From Onchocerca lupi (Eukaryota > Nematoda > Chromadorea > Rhabditida > Onchocercidae), in contig JAOVVO010000047.1 of assembly GCA_028564675.1 (NCBI GenBank), forward strand, positions 166,493 through 230,492: a stretch of 64,000 nucleotides of DNA. The letters run 5' to 3'. The notes beneath the pieces were generated by a model. That model saw only the letters and a program-made list of their open reading frames with translations. It did not search any database and was not told the DNA's origin. Below, one piece after another: positions 1 to 11,928 of this stretch. The number at the start of each line of letters is the position of its first letter. Positions within the stretch are counted from its first letter, which is position 1. The translations under genes and the position numbers were made by a program.

Positions 1-1386
1 TTGTTTGAAAAGATTAGTGTGTTTTTTTCTTCTCAGTCTTGCCACCAAAATTCTTTTTTTTTTTCATTCTAGAACTAATAGACAATTTGAAGTTTCAAGC
101 GATGTCAATTAAAGACCTGCTGTTAATGATTAAGTAATTAAAGATAGAGGAAAAAGCAATGATAGGTGATAAAATGACATTGTTTTTTTCACTTTTATCG
201 ATTGTTTTCTTCGATAAAGAATTTTATATTTTTATTGTTCTTTTCCTTACATAATTGTTTATTATCGAAATCATTTTGCTCTTGCTCTTGCTTTTTCCAA
301 GTAACAAAATTAACAATGTGTAATCCTTTTTTGTTCATATTTACACTTATTTCCAAAAAAAAAAGAGAGAAATTCTTCTTTCAGAAATGCATAATGCACT
401 TTTTTATAAGATAAATAGCTAAATAAATGATGGAAGTTGTTATTTAAAAAAAAAAATAAATAAATGAGTAAATTCCTTCCTATATATAAATAAATTTAAA
501 ACTATTTTTAAATTTTGTGTAGTTGTCGTTTTGCACTTTATTTCGCGAGTAAATTTCAAAATACTTTGAATCTTATCACTATATTTGAAATAAATAAACC
601 ATTTTGATTTTATAAAAGATGAAATGACTGTTAATTATTCAGTTTAATATTTCGATATTAATTTAATACTAGTTAGATATTCGGAATTTTTATTAGAATA
701 TAATATTTTAAGAATTTTTAGTTTTTCCTTAACTACTTTGACAACTTTCACTTTTCTCATATATTTTACATACTGTAGATAAATCATTCTTTGAAATGGT
801 TCTGTGTAAATTGTAAATTTCAAAAACTCTGTTTATTTAATGAAATTTCAAATTCCTATTGAGTGTAAACCTGCATAATTTTTATTACAAGTGAGGAAAA
901 TGCATTTGATTTTCTTATTGTGAAATTCATTTTCTTATTTATTATTTATCTTGGAATTTTCCAATCATTTAAATGTTGAAATTCATTTAATATTTATTGC
1001 GATCTGTGATATAATTTATCGTCCTTTTTTCTCTCAAGGTTGTTTTCAATTCTTCTCATCCAAACTTTCCGAATTTATTAGTCGCTTTGCCGAAAAATTT
1101 CAAGAAAAACTAAATGATATAGTATAATCAAGACATTGATTGAATTTGTTGGACTTCAAAAATTTAATCTTTTGCACAAAAGTCATGGATTAAATTTCTA
1201 GATTAATTCCACAAATGATTATTTGGATAGGTGAGATATGCATTTGCACGAAAATTTCAATTTTAGCCGAAGATTTTGATAATTGAAATTTCCTTTTTTT
1301 TTTTTTTCATCATTTCAGGTTTATGAATCATAAATATTGTTATGTAGCGTCAACTTTGCGCACTTATTAAAATTGTATGCGTAACG
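1..1386. other. AT-rich upstream region, no gene seen
   Basis: No credible coding exon is visible on either strand; open frames here are short and biased to Phe, Lys and Asn. A pyrimidine-rich tract ending in CATTTCAG at about 1300-1318 lies 68 bases before the start codon of the first gene. It looks like a spliced-leader or cis-splice acceptor, so the preceding bases may be outron or promoter. Confidence 0.5.
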
Positions 1387-4300
1387 ATGAAAATGTCAAC
1401 GACGGAGCGTACTGCAGCTGCAGCTGCAACTGCAAAAGTAAATCAAAAAAAGCACGTGAGAACATGTTGCAACTGTTGGCATATCAAATTCGGTACTATT
1501 GTCTTAGGATTAATGGAACTTGTTGCTGTAGCTCTAATTTTGAGCGGTTTCTTTGCACAAATAATCAAAAAAAGTCGTAAAATTAGCTGTGATCAGGAAA
1601 TTATATTCAGGTACAGAATGCACATTTTCTAAAAGTTCAAGAGAATTAACAAAAAAAAAACTTCCAATCAAAAATTTCACATACAAATTAAAATATTATC
1701 AATAAATTCATATTACATGGAATTGAAACTAATTTACGATTTTGATTAATTGATTGCTACGCAATGATAACAAATTTGAGATTGTTTTTTATATCTTTAT
1801 CTCTTCCTAAAATGAGGGGAGGGGACGAAAAAGTAAAATTTGGAAAAAAAATCAAATCGCTTTGAATTTTACCTAAATTTTGTTTCAAAAAAAAAAAAAA
1901 AAAATGAAAAAAAAGGTTAGATTTTACAATTAATGAATTTCTCAAAAAAATTATATTTTACAATTAATAAATTTTATAAAATAATGTTCACTTACTTTGC
2001 AAACAATGCAACCTATTTATTAAGTATCATCAAGAAAATAAAACATTTTTGAAATGAATGGAAAAACAAAATTACGAATAGAAATTTATTTTCTTTTAAA
2101 TGAAAGATTGAAAATGATATACATAGTCAATCAAATTTTTCCAAACTTTCATTTAATTTAAAATGAATTAAAATTTGTGAAAATAGTTCAATAAATACGA
2201 TACAATAAGATATCAAAATGTTTGTCAGTGATGAAATTGAAAAGTTGTAATTGGAATTTAAATGAAGTTGGACTTGAGATGGCAGCAAAAATGCAACGAT
2301 AATTTAATTAGAATATTTAAATATATTTACTATTGAAGAATATTCCGAGATTGCAATTCTTCAATATTTGATTGGACATTGATTGGTGATTATTTCATTG
2401 CACTACTATTATTTACCATTGCAATATGCGTATGTTAATTTCACTAATTGTTTTTTGCAAAAATATAATTTTTTACGCAATACTTAATCTAATTAAGTTG
2501 TTTTAACACAAAATCTCGATTTTCATTGACAATGGTAAGTTACCTAATTAATTTATTTATTCAAGTATAAACTTTTTACCATGATTAATAGAAAACATGT
2601 GCTAAGCAGTAGAATTAGTGATTAAAATTCATATTATTTAAGATACGAGTAAATTAAAATCAATTTTATTGCCTACTTTTTTGTTTTGAAATTTCATTTG
2701 ATGATTTAACTTTTATTTTTTTTTTCTACGAAAGTTTACTCAATTCCTTATCGTTTTTTCTTTTTTTTCTGAAATTCATAAGTTTTTCCCTTTTTAATAA
2801 TGTTGTATATTATTATATATGTGATTTGTATTTCAGGTTTTATTGTTATTTCTAGGAATTTTAATCAAATCTCCATTTCTCTTATTGCCCCACTTATTAA
2901 TACAAGGTGTTTTTCTCAGTTCATCCTTGGTCTATTTTTTCATTTATGCACGAAGCTATTTCTATGTCGATTTATATAAACAAAAGAAGACTTTCGAAGT
3001 TGGTTTTTTCCAATTTCATAACTTTTTCAGTTTTTCTATCAACTCTCCCAGTTTTTTTTGGTTTTATTTTTATTCGAAAAAATTTCGGTACTTCTGCAAT
3101 ATTTTCAAAATTTCTATTATGCAAATTTTTATACCATATCAAATCACTAATAGTAATATTAATGGATATTTATTTTCAAATCAATTTTATTTTAGTATTG
3201 TAATTAAATATTGTTCATTTTCTTTCATAGTTTGTAAAAACTGAGAAACTCCATTTTATGCTTGTATAATATTTAATCTTTTTTACATACAAAAAAGTTT
3301 TTGTTTTTTTTTTCATTTTTCACATATATGTATAAATTTTGAAGATATTCAAAAAGTAAAATATGTCAACTGTTATATCAATTTGTTTCATTATAATATA
3401 ATTTGAACAAAATTTGTCATAATATCATTTCTACCTAGGTTTGATAATTTTCTTAAATACTTCTCTTAATTAATCTTCCAATATCCTTTTTTACTGTCTG
3501 AAAAAGCTAAGTAATAGCTCTACAAAAAGTATTATTATCATTATTGCTATAAGTATTGATAAAATTACATCTGTGTAAGAATTCCACAAAGCTTAGAGCT
3601 TACTGGACAGCTGTTAGAAATGCTCAAGAAAAAAACAAAGCACACACAATTGAAACTTGCAAAGCTCCGTAATACAAGACTTTTTTCCAACTTGAATCAA
3701 TTTTTCGAAATCTTTTTCTCATCCTAAATTTATGTATTTAAAAAAAAAAGAGATTCATCGTAAAGTAGTTCAATTTAAAAGATAGAAAAAAAGAAGGGCA
3801 AAAATAAAACTTTAGTTAATTTACACAGCATAAATTTTACATATTTTACTAATGAGGGTTGAAAATTTACTTATTAAAATTTTTCAGGAAAACTAAAAAT
3901 ATCAATTTCACTTGAATAATATTTTTTTAGTCATATCATTTGATCAAATTAAATTTCCAATGGACATATTTTTTGAATGCAAATGATGATCGATTATTAT
4001 CAGGATAATTTATGTTTTTAATATAAGAAAGAATATTTAAAAAATTTCGTTTTAAATCCAAAAAAAAAAATTCTTTCTTATCTACAGCTTATGGCTTTAT
4101 TGGAAAGGATGTGGTTAGCAACATTATTACTTATCCTTGCTGCATTTCAATTTTACATCCTTTTTACTGTTATCAAATGTTGCTTATATTTACAGGTAAT
4201 TCTCAGTTTTTTTTTCTTTCACTTTCAATTAGTTTTTATTTTATATTAAAATAATGAAAAAAGTTTCAAATATCAACTTGGATTAATTTGACAATAATAA

Positions 4301-7300
4301 CGAAACTTATTAACAGTAATTAAAGCAAAAAGAAAATGTACCATACGATTGTTATAAATAATAAAACAATTAAAAGTAAAGTGAGAAAGAATAGCAGGAT
4401 ACAATAGTACTTCTTGATCATGCAAAGTATATTAAATTACTGCGAGATCTATTGATTGAATCTATTTGAAATTTCATTTCATTGCATAATCATGACGTAC
4501 TCGTGAAGAAACACACGTTCTCTCAATAGTCATTTTTCTACTGCAAGAAAAACAAAAAAAAGAAAAAAGAAATATCGAAGAATTAAGTATTATGCACAAA
4601 GTTGACGTACAATATTTCTTATGAAATCTTCCGAATTAACGTCATTCATCTATACGTTCGACGTTTATTTTAACATTGTAAAAATGAAAAAATTTGTTGA
4701 AAAATTGTCAATAAACAATTAAGCTTTTACTATAAATATCAAATTTTTTGAAATTATGGTTTCAATTTTGTACTACTTTTTTTTTTGGGGGGGGAGGGGA
4801 GAAACTTGAAGAATTTAACGGAAAATAAATCTAGCATCATAATTAATTATCGCTTCCTATATTTCATCATATCTTTACCGGATTTTATGTTTGATGATCT
4901 TATTTATTTCCAACAGATATGGTTGACCTTTTCTGATTGATTTATTTGTTTGATTCTTTTTTTCCTCTTTCCATTTGCTACAAATTGTTGGCTGTTTCAA
5001 TTTTCTCTTTTTCTCTTGGAATGATAGAATGAATGAAATTATTCGAAAAATGTTAGGATGATGTAATTTTTCAAAATGATTCAAAAGAAATTTCCAGATA
5101 CAAGTTGTGTTTATCAGTCGAGTTAATAACAAGACTTTACTTTTAATAGTTTTGGGCTGATAAAGTTGAATTGTTCGGAATTTATCAATTATACAATTTC
5201 ATTTAAATAAAAAAAATCTGACAAATTGTGATGGATGAAATTTGGTAAAGCTAAAGGTTGGATATTTTGCTACTGTACGATACAGTAATTATCATAATTT
5301 AGTAAGATTTCAACAGACAAACAAAACAAAAAGCAATTTTGGGCCTGAAATTGCTTGAATTCAAAAATTCTCATTCTTTTCAGATAATATAACCTTGCAG
5401 GATTATCAAAATGAACGATTACGACGGATTAAACAATTTGAAGAATGTAGCAAAAGGGTACGAAACGCAAAAGAAAGTGGTCTTTGGAGAAGTACCAGCT
5501 GGGGTGGTGGTTTTCAGAAGGTTATTAAGAATTTCAAATAAGCTCAGAAATATCAAATAGAAATACGAAAATTTCAACCATAATGATTATTTATGGTAAT
5601 AGTTGTATACAATGAACTGATTAATGAAAAATTGATCCCTTCGATCTTAACCTAATGACAAATATATTTCTCAATTCACTACAGTATATCGGTGAATTCG
5701 ACAGTGGTAATTGTAAGTTGAAAAAACGTGACAAACCACCAGGACATGTTCAATGGAATTTGCAAGCAAATATCGAATTCGTCGAGCCAAAAAATGAAAC
5801 CGATCCTATCGAAAGACCGAAACAATTGACGAAGGTTTGCTAGTGAATTACTGTCAATTTAAGCCAAATATATTCACTATAAATAGTTATAATTGTTACA
5901 ATTAAATTAGGCTTTTACTAAGCTTTCTAAAATTTATTTTTCTCCTAATTTATATCTTAAATTTCTACACATCTTAATATAAATAAAGTTCGAATTTTGA
6001 AAACTTCACAATGAGCAATTTTTTATCCGAAAATTTCTAAATTCAAGAAGATGAAAAACTATCTTCTGTTTTCAAGAAAAATATTTGAATCGAAAATTCA
6101 AAACTTTTTAATTTTCACTCAGTCTTTTAATACTACAGTTCATTTTTAAATTATTTGATTTACATTTATGATTATGTTATCGCTACAAGCACTGTTGATA
6201 TTGAAGATTTATTTTGGTAAAAGTGGTAAAGAAAAAGATAATGAAACAAAACATCTAACCTTATATCCATCCCTCTTTTCCATATACTGTTTTCGCGTTT
6301 TTTGCATTATTAAATCTTTACTTTACCTTTACTTTGTCTTATTTTTAGACTAGAAAGCTTATTTGCATAATAGTCATTTACATATTAAATAATGTATCTT
6401 TTTTTCAGATAAAAAATAATGAACAATATAAACCACTTAATGTCGTTCGAAGTATAAATGATAATAATTATCAATCGTCGAAATGTCATCATGAAGACAA
6501 GAAGCGTACGTCTAGTTTACTTTTATGTGCAAATTTACCTTTACCTCTAATTGATGATAAGAAAAAAAAACTAAAGATTGAATTTAATAAGCCTATTGAA
6601 GAAAAAAAAAAGGAAAAAAATATTCATGTAGGTAGTTTTATAATATCTGCTTTTAAATTATTGACTTTTTTCAACTTTTGAAATTTTGAAATTTTTTATT
6701 TTTGTTTTTTTGCAAAAAAATTCTAGAAAATCAAATAGTAATAAGAAGGGAAAAAAAGGAAGAAAGAGAGAAAGTTTAAATTTCATTGAATTCAATTGTG
6801 CTTAAATTTAATTATTTCCTTTTTTTTATGTTAGTTATTAGAAATCAATCATTTAATATTTACTAGTGGAATTATTTACATATTTTTTTAGCTGCACCAA
6901 TACAACGAGCAAAGCCTATTACTACAACTATTACTACTACACCTCCAGTCAAACAAAACGAGTCTCCCAGTGGTAATATCAAAGGATTATTTAATGCTAC
7001 AGAAGGACAATCTCGAAATATCGTAAAAAAGTATGTTTTATGCAATTCGTTTTATTTATACATTCATTTATTCTTGTATATTGTACATTATACTTAGTTA
7101 ATAATCCATAAATTTAATTTAAAAAGTCTTATTTTTTAATTTATAATTAGGTTACATTTTATAAATGTCATCATTAATTTTTTGTGTTTATAATTAGATA
7201 TGTATTATATCTTAAATATTATTAGTTCAGGTAATTTGTAAATTCAATATTTTTTTTGCTATTTAATTCTGAGTTACTATTTATATTTTAAATTGAAACA

Positions 7301-8103
7301 AATAATATATATATAATTATCTTAGTATATATTTTTATAATTGTATATTTATACGATGGAAAATTTTAATTTCCGAAAAATTTTAACAAAACAGAAAAAA
7401 AAGTTGTATGATGAAATATTCATTAAAAAAAGTTATAAAATTATTGATAAAATGATTAATTAAATGGAAAAATACAAAGAAAAATGTAAAATAAATTTGA
7501 AATGATTATCAACTTAGATAAAAAATCTTGAAAAATATGAGGATAAACAATAATGGCAAAATACCATTACAATAAAATAATCTATTAGATCTTTAATTAG
7601 CTTCCTAATCTTGTTTAATAGCAAACAGTCTTGAATCTTGTACATATGAAACATATGAATAAATAATTAGCATCAAATTTGTGAGTAAATAACTATCTTT
7701 CTTAAGCTTGAATAGCATGGATTAAGATAAAGGGAATGACAGGTAAAAAAATCCCATCATAGAAAAATTTTGTAATTTTGTTGCAAAATCTTCAAGATGA
7801 AATTAAATTATTGTAATTTGCAAGCGTATTTGTCTATTAAGTTCTAGGTCTTATTTATTTGTTCAGTAAGAAGTAATTTTCTTTAAAATTTCAAATTTCT
7901 TCGATATATTTATTTAATTGCAATTTCAAAATTATCCGAAATTTGAGTAATTCCATACTTGATTGCTTGATTTTTTTCTTTTTTTTACAAATTTACCAAG
8001 GAACAGCATATCTTTTTGCAGTGCTGTGAGAAGAATATCAGTCAGTTCGACAACACCGTCACCAAGTGTGCCATCAAATTATCAACATTCCATATTACAA
8101 TAA
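1387..8103 (+). CDS. Four-pass membrane protein, LAPTM-like, nine exons
   Basis: Assembled exons are 1387-1610, 2339-2429, 2837-2998, 4088-4195, 5401-5520, 5685-5834, 6409-6631, 6892-7030 and 8022-8103; they stay in phase and give about 432 residues. The N-terminus carries a Cys-rich motif (HVRTCCNCWHIKFG, residues 23-36) followed by membrane segments at about 36-59, 92-115, 120-145 and 167-190. A hydrophilic Lys/Glu- and Thr/Ser-rich tail of more than 200 residues follows and should be cytosolic. Tetraspan nematode proteins related to lysosome-associated LAPTM proteins have this layout, so an endolysosomal membrane role is an inference. The weakest joints are the exon 2 acceptor (TTGAAG), the exon 3 donor (GTTGGT) and the exon 7 donor, chosen because only they keep the frame. 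ATG 1387 was preferred over ATG 1377, whose frame lacks the membrane segments. I do not recognise a named orthologue. Confidence 0.75.
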
Positions 8104-8451
8104 TTTATGGTTATCATTTAATGCTGATGCATATTTTTGTGTGTAACTTAGAAGAGAATGGAATGGAAGGAAGGAGAAATACCATTTCGGTTGAAGATAT
8201 TTCAAAAGTTCATTTCACATAACTGATACATTCTTATTTTTATCTATGTAAATATGCAAGCATATGAATGTTCATTTGGAAATGTTTATTTAGATATTTG
8301 ATCATTTGAAACAGTATTTCCGTCTACGTGAGAAATAATATTTTCCCATTCATAGGCATGTATTTACACATGTATGTATATGTATATTGATTGTTAGTAA
8401 CTGTACATTAAAACTGTTTTATTTCGAGTTGCTTATCTGTTTAAGATTAAT

Positions 8452-8457
8452 AATAAA
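8452..8457 (+). terminator. Likely poly(A) signal of the first gene
   Basis: AATAAA lies about 350 bases after the stop codon at 8101-8103, in otherwise non-coding sequence. It is the first canonical signal I noted there. The 3' end itself cannot be seen. Confidence 0.4.
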
Positions 8458-9240
8458 ACTTGAACTTTGATTGGGTTCTTTTTTCTGATTATTAGCTGTT
8501 CAAAATATTTGTTATTGATTGTAAATAGCAATGACTATAAATAAAAAAAAATCATAATTGATGGAAGAAATTGGTGAGGGATGAAAGAAATAATACGAAA
8601 AGATTGATAAGAATTGCGAGAAATGAAGTGGGAGAGATTGATAAAAACTGCGAGGAACGAAATATCAAAGATTGATAAGAAGTGAGGGAAAAAGAATAAA
8701 GATGGGTGGGAATGAATTACAACTAATAATTATGGAAAAAATTCAAATGATATGTTATTACTTGAAAAAAAAAAAAAAAAAGAAACGAAAGTAACTTACT
8801 CAAAACATATGATTTCCGCAATATTTTTCCTCGAATAATAAAAATGATGTAAAAGAGACATAATGCATTGAGGTATTCTACTTTAAATTACTTAATTAAT
8901 ATTTTAGCAAGATTTAATCACTTTCGATTAATTATATCTATCTGTCTTTGATAACGGAATAGGGCTAAAGAAACATTTAACTCAGTCAAGCAAATATTTA
9001 CAATCGCATTTCATTACTCCAAGAGTTCATCGTTATAATTATACAATAATTGCTCAAATTTACATGATATCCTTCCCCGTATTTTATATTTAACATAATG
9101 TTATTTGTGCGTTTAATCATATTATTATGTGATATTACTGTGAATGGATGATTACATTATTCGGAAATTTATTGTAAAAGATAGGTTTCAGTTACTCTTT
9201 TTTTAGAAAGTTTCGGCAAAAATAACTGAAAGCACCACTG
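8458..9240. other. Intergenic, nothing recognised
   Basis: AT-rich sequence with short homopolymer runs (for example A at 8765-8780) and no usable coding frame. It separates the 3' end of the membrane-protein gene from the decayed coding-like stretch that follows. Confidence 0.4.
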
Positions 9241-10519
9241 ATGACAACTAATGAACCGGCCGAATCATTAAAAACTTTCAATGATCAAAATACTAAAATA
9301 CCAGGTCTGATTACGAAAATCCGATGTCAAGAGAAAGTGTCAAATTTGAAAGCTGTAACTTGTAAATCAAATTTGAAATGTGCAAAATGTTGATTATGTT
9401 CTATGGAGAATCCGTTTGCTACACAGCAAGGCAAACATGCCACAGAATAAATCTGAAATAATTCTACAGAGAATATGATCTAGTCAAGGACAGAAATACA
9501 AATTAAGGATTTAAGCACGAACTCCTTAGAAACAAATTCCAGCAGTATAAAATGACGATCAACGAACAGATGAACGTACTTAATCATTTCAAAGTGAAAC
9601 GAAAACGAATTATTCATCATCATAAGGTAAGAGAATTAATTCATCTTACTTAATTATTACAGTCATGAATGAACAAAATGCGTCAGAAGTTTCCAATTAG
9701 CAATTCGAAGTCATTCGACGGCGACTTGTAGTTTAAGACGAATAACTATGCGGAAGACGTTATGCAACACGGCAATTTTTCTATACTTGTATCTACTATC
9801 GCTGCATTGAATCACATTCCCATAAATCCACTGTCGGTCATAATTCCACGACAAAGTTTTTGTCAAGCAACAGTCGCATGAACAGAGCATGAAATTTGCA
9901 ATGGATGACGAGCAATCAGTTTAGAGTTATACTAAAACGTATGATAGCTTTATGATACAGAAAAACAAGTCCTGTGATGTTACAACGTAGTTAACAATGA
10001 AGAAACTTTGGATACCAAAATGGCGTCAAAAAAGAGGACAAAACAAAGACAATATCGAACATTGAAGCAATATTCAAAAATCAACGAAATGTAAGTCAAG
10101 TGGGATTACAGGTGTTTGACCAATCAAAACCTGTAAACTTTACGACTAGTGAAGCAGATCCATAAAACGAACTTATGGAGAAATATAGGAGAATGCATTA
10201 AAAGAAATATTGAACTTGAATCGAAAAATGATGAAGCAAAACGTAAAACTACTGCACTAGAAAATGGCTTCAGCTTGTGCTTTCTAAACTACATGAATTA
10301 GTTCACGATGCTTCTTGCGAGTTAGAAAGAAAGAAAGGAACTGGTTCACTTTCTCCAAACGGTACGCTACTTCCATCATCCGAAAAACTCTTTAGCAGTC
10401 GCAATATTATCCGTAATAAAGATAATCAAATACAACAGCTGGAAAGAAAACTAAAGATTATTGTGAATCAGATCGAAGAAATCATGAATGAATTTGAACA
10501 TGCTAATGAAAGCTTTTGA
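9241..10519 (+). pseudogene. Decayed coding-like relic with coiled-coil C-terminus
   Basis: This stretch is visibly less AT-rich than its surroundings and holds successive open pieces in different frames. One runs from ATG 9241 for 50 codons; another from ATG 9552 contains NEQMNVLNHFKVKRKR; a third lies near 9757-9900; the last, 10277-10519, is an 80-codon Lys/Glu-rich reading with a heptad-like end (QIQQLERKLKIIVNQIEEI). Stops and frame changes interrupt every longer reading and no consistent set of splice sites joins the pieces. I read it as an old inactivated gene copy, probably of a coiled-coil protein, but I do not recognise the parent. A real gene with several very short exons is the alternative. 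The final open frame is the part most likely to be real coding sequence. Confidence 0.35.
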
Positions 10520-10726
10520 TTCGCTCTATTTTTTTCTCCATTATGGCTTAAATCATCAAACAAAAAGGAAATAGTAGCTATTCCTATGGAAAATGTACAA
10601 TCCCTCTTCAGAAAAGGATGGGCGAGAAATGCCAACCAGCCAAAATAAAGCTGTAAAACAAAATCTTCTTCGTTATAATTCTAAATCTATTCCCCTGAAA
10701 TATTTGATTTCCTTCAGTCGGGACTT

Positions 10727-10811
10727 TCGGAATAACCGAAATATTCCATAACACAAAAATACTGAGATAAGCAAAGTATTCCTGCATTACAGAATATGTC
10801 GGTTATTCCGA
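10727..10811. repeat. Inverted repeat with 13-base arms
   Basis: TCGGAATAACCGA at 10727-10739 is the exact reverse complement of TCGGTTATTCCGA at 10799-10811. Each arm is itself a small palindrome (TCGG...CCGA). The 59-base spacer shows no coding. It could be a foldback or MITE scrap, or a regulatory hairpin; nothing seen decides between them. Confidence 0.6.
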
Positions 10812-10852
10812 CAAAAACATTCGTTCACGCATCATTAATGATTTTTTAATCT

Positions 10853-10855
10853 TAC

Positions 10856-10887
<32 letters not shown>

Positions 10888-10896
10888 AAGAGAGGA
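10853..10896 (+). repeat. (GA)n microsatellite
   Basis: A run of GA dinucleotides with a few interruptions (GGGA, GAAA), immediately upstream of the 1 kb that precedes the dihydroxyacetone kinase gene. Simple-sequence slippage explains it. Confidence 0.85.
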
Positions 10897-11855
10897 TAAA
10901 AAGCAGGGAGAGTTCTATTGGCTCGGGTATCATTGGAATGAATGGCGGTATTGTTTGCTGTAAGTTGTTCACTAATTTATCTGTTTTTATTTCTGTTAAC
11001 ACGTTATTTCTCGCACGGAATTACGTGATTTCGTATATGTTTGTGGCTGTATAACATCTCGCATGTACGTAATTATATACGCAGTTCAATCTTTCACATC
11101 AGTGACCAAAATTCCACCATCAATAATTATATGATATCCCGCAAATCAACGATCACATCATGGTTATAATTACCTTATATTTCAGTTATATTACATTATA
11201 CCTGTGTTTCATATAGCCCAAGTCTAGTGATTCGTGGGCTGTATTTCGATTGCGTTACGTTAAATTTATATTTCATACAGTTTACGCCACATAATTCGTC
11301 GTGCGTCCACGATTATACGGCACTTTTTTGTGTATATTTACTATCCAGTGTTTCCATTTTTACCTCTGTGACCTTTTCCGTTCATAAGTGAGCTGAAAGC
11401 AAGTTACTAATATGGTAAAGTGTACACTAAAGTATATTGAAACGTGAAATATGACGCAGAGCTTCAACATTTATTATATCATATCATTAAATTAATGTTT
11501 GTGTATCGACTAATTTGTTGTGTTACTAAATTTTAAATAAGCCATTTCCATGCAGTTACGAATGTTTCAATTAATCAAAATCCAGTTAAGAAAAACTTCA
11601 TTTCATCGAAGAAAGTGAGCAGCAGGAAAGACTTCCGAACTTAGAGTTTTTGAATGTTAATATCATCTGTCTTGCGTTAATTTTCTTTTTAGATTTAAGG
11701 TTTCTTTTAAAAACTATTATGGGAATTTTTTATAGACGATACGATTATTGAATAATGTGAATGTTTATCAACTCTTTCTCAATATAGCACTTTTTTTTTG
11801 CATGTTTAACTTTTGTTTTTTAACAATTTTTCGAAACTTCACAATTTCAGACAAA
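10897..11855. promoter_or_regulatory. Presumed 5' flank/outron of the DAK gene
   Basis: Non-coding, moderately less AT-rich than neighbouring introns around 11000-11400, with many short palindromic TACGTA/ACGT-like words. It ends in a pyrimidine-rich stretch and ACAATTTCAG at 11841-11850, six bases before the first ATG, a typical trans- or cis-splice acceptor position in nematodes. No specific factor sites are claimed. Confidence 0.35.
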
Positions 11856-11927
11856 ATGCCTACTTCGAAATCCAATGTTTCATTTCATTCAACTGAATTC
11901 ACTGTCATCATCAAAAATAACAACTGA
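11856..11927 (+). promoter_or_regulatory. Upstream ORF in the DAK leader
   Basis: If the mRNA begins at the acceptor ending at 11850, its first AUG (11856, context ACAAAAUG) opens a 23-codon frame that stops with UGA at 11925-11927. The next base is followed at once by AUG 11929, the start that best matches the kinase family. Another AUG (11875), in frame with the kinase, lies inside the uORF. The spacing UGA-A-AUG would suit termination-reinitiation, so the leader may limit translation. Position is seen; the effect is inference. Confidence 0.45.
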
Positions 11928-11928
11928 A

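Noticed and set aside
11875..11928. ATG 11875 as the DAK start
   Set aside because: In frame, but the 18 extra residues have no counterpart in the family and it lies inside the uORF; kept as an alternative only.
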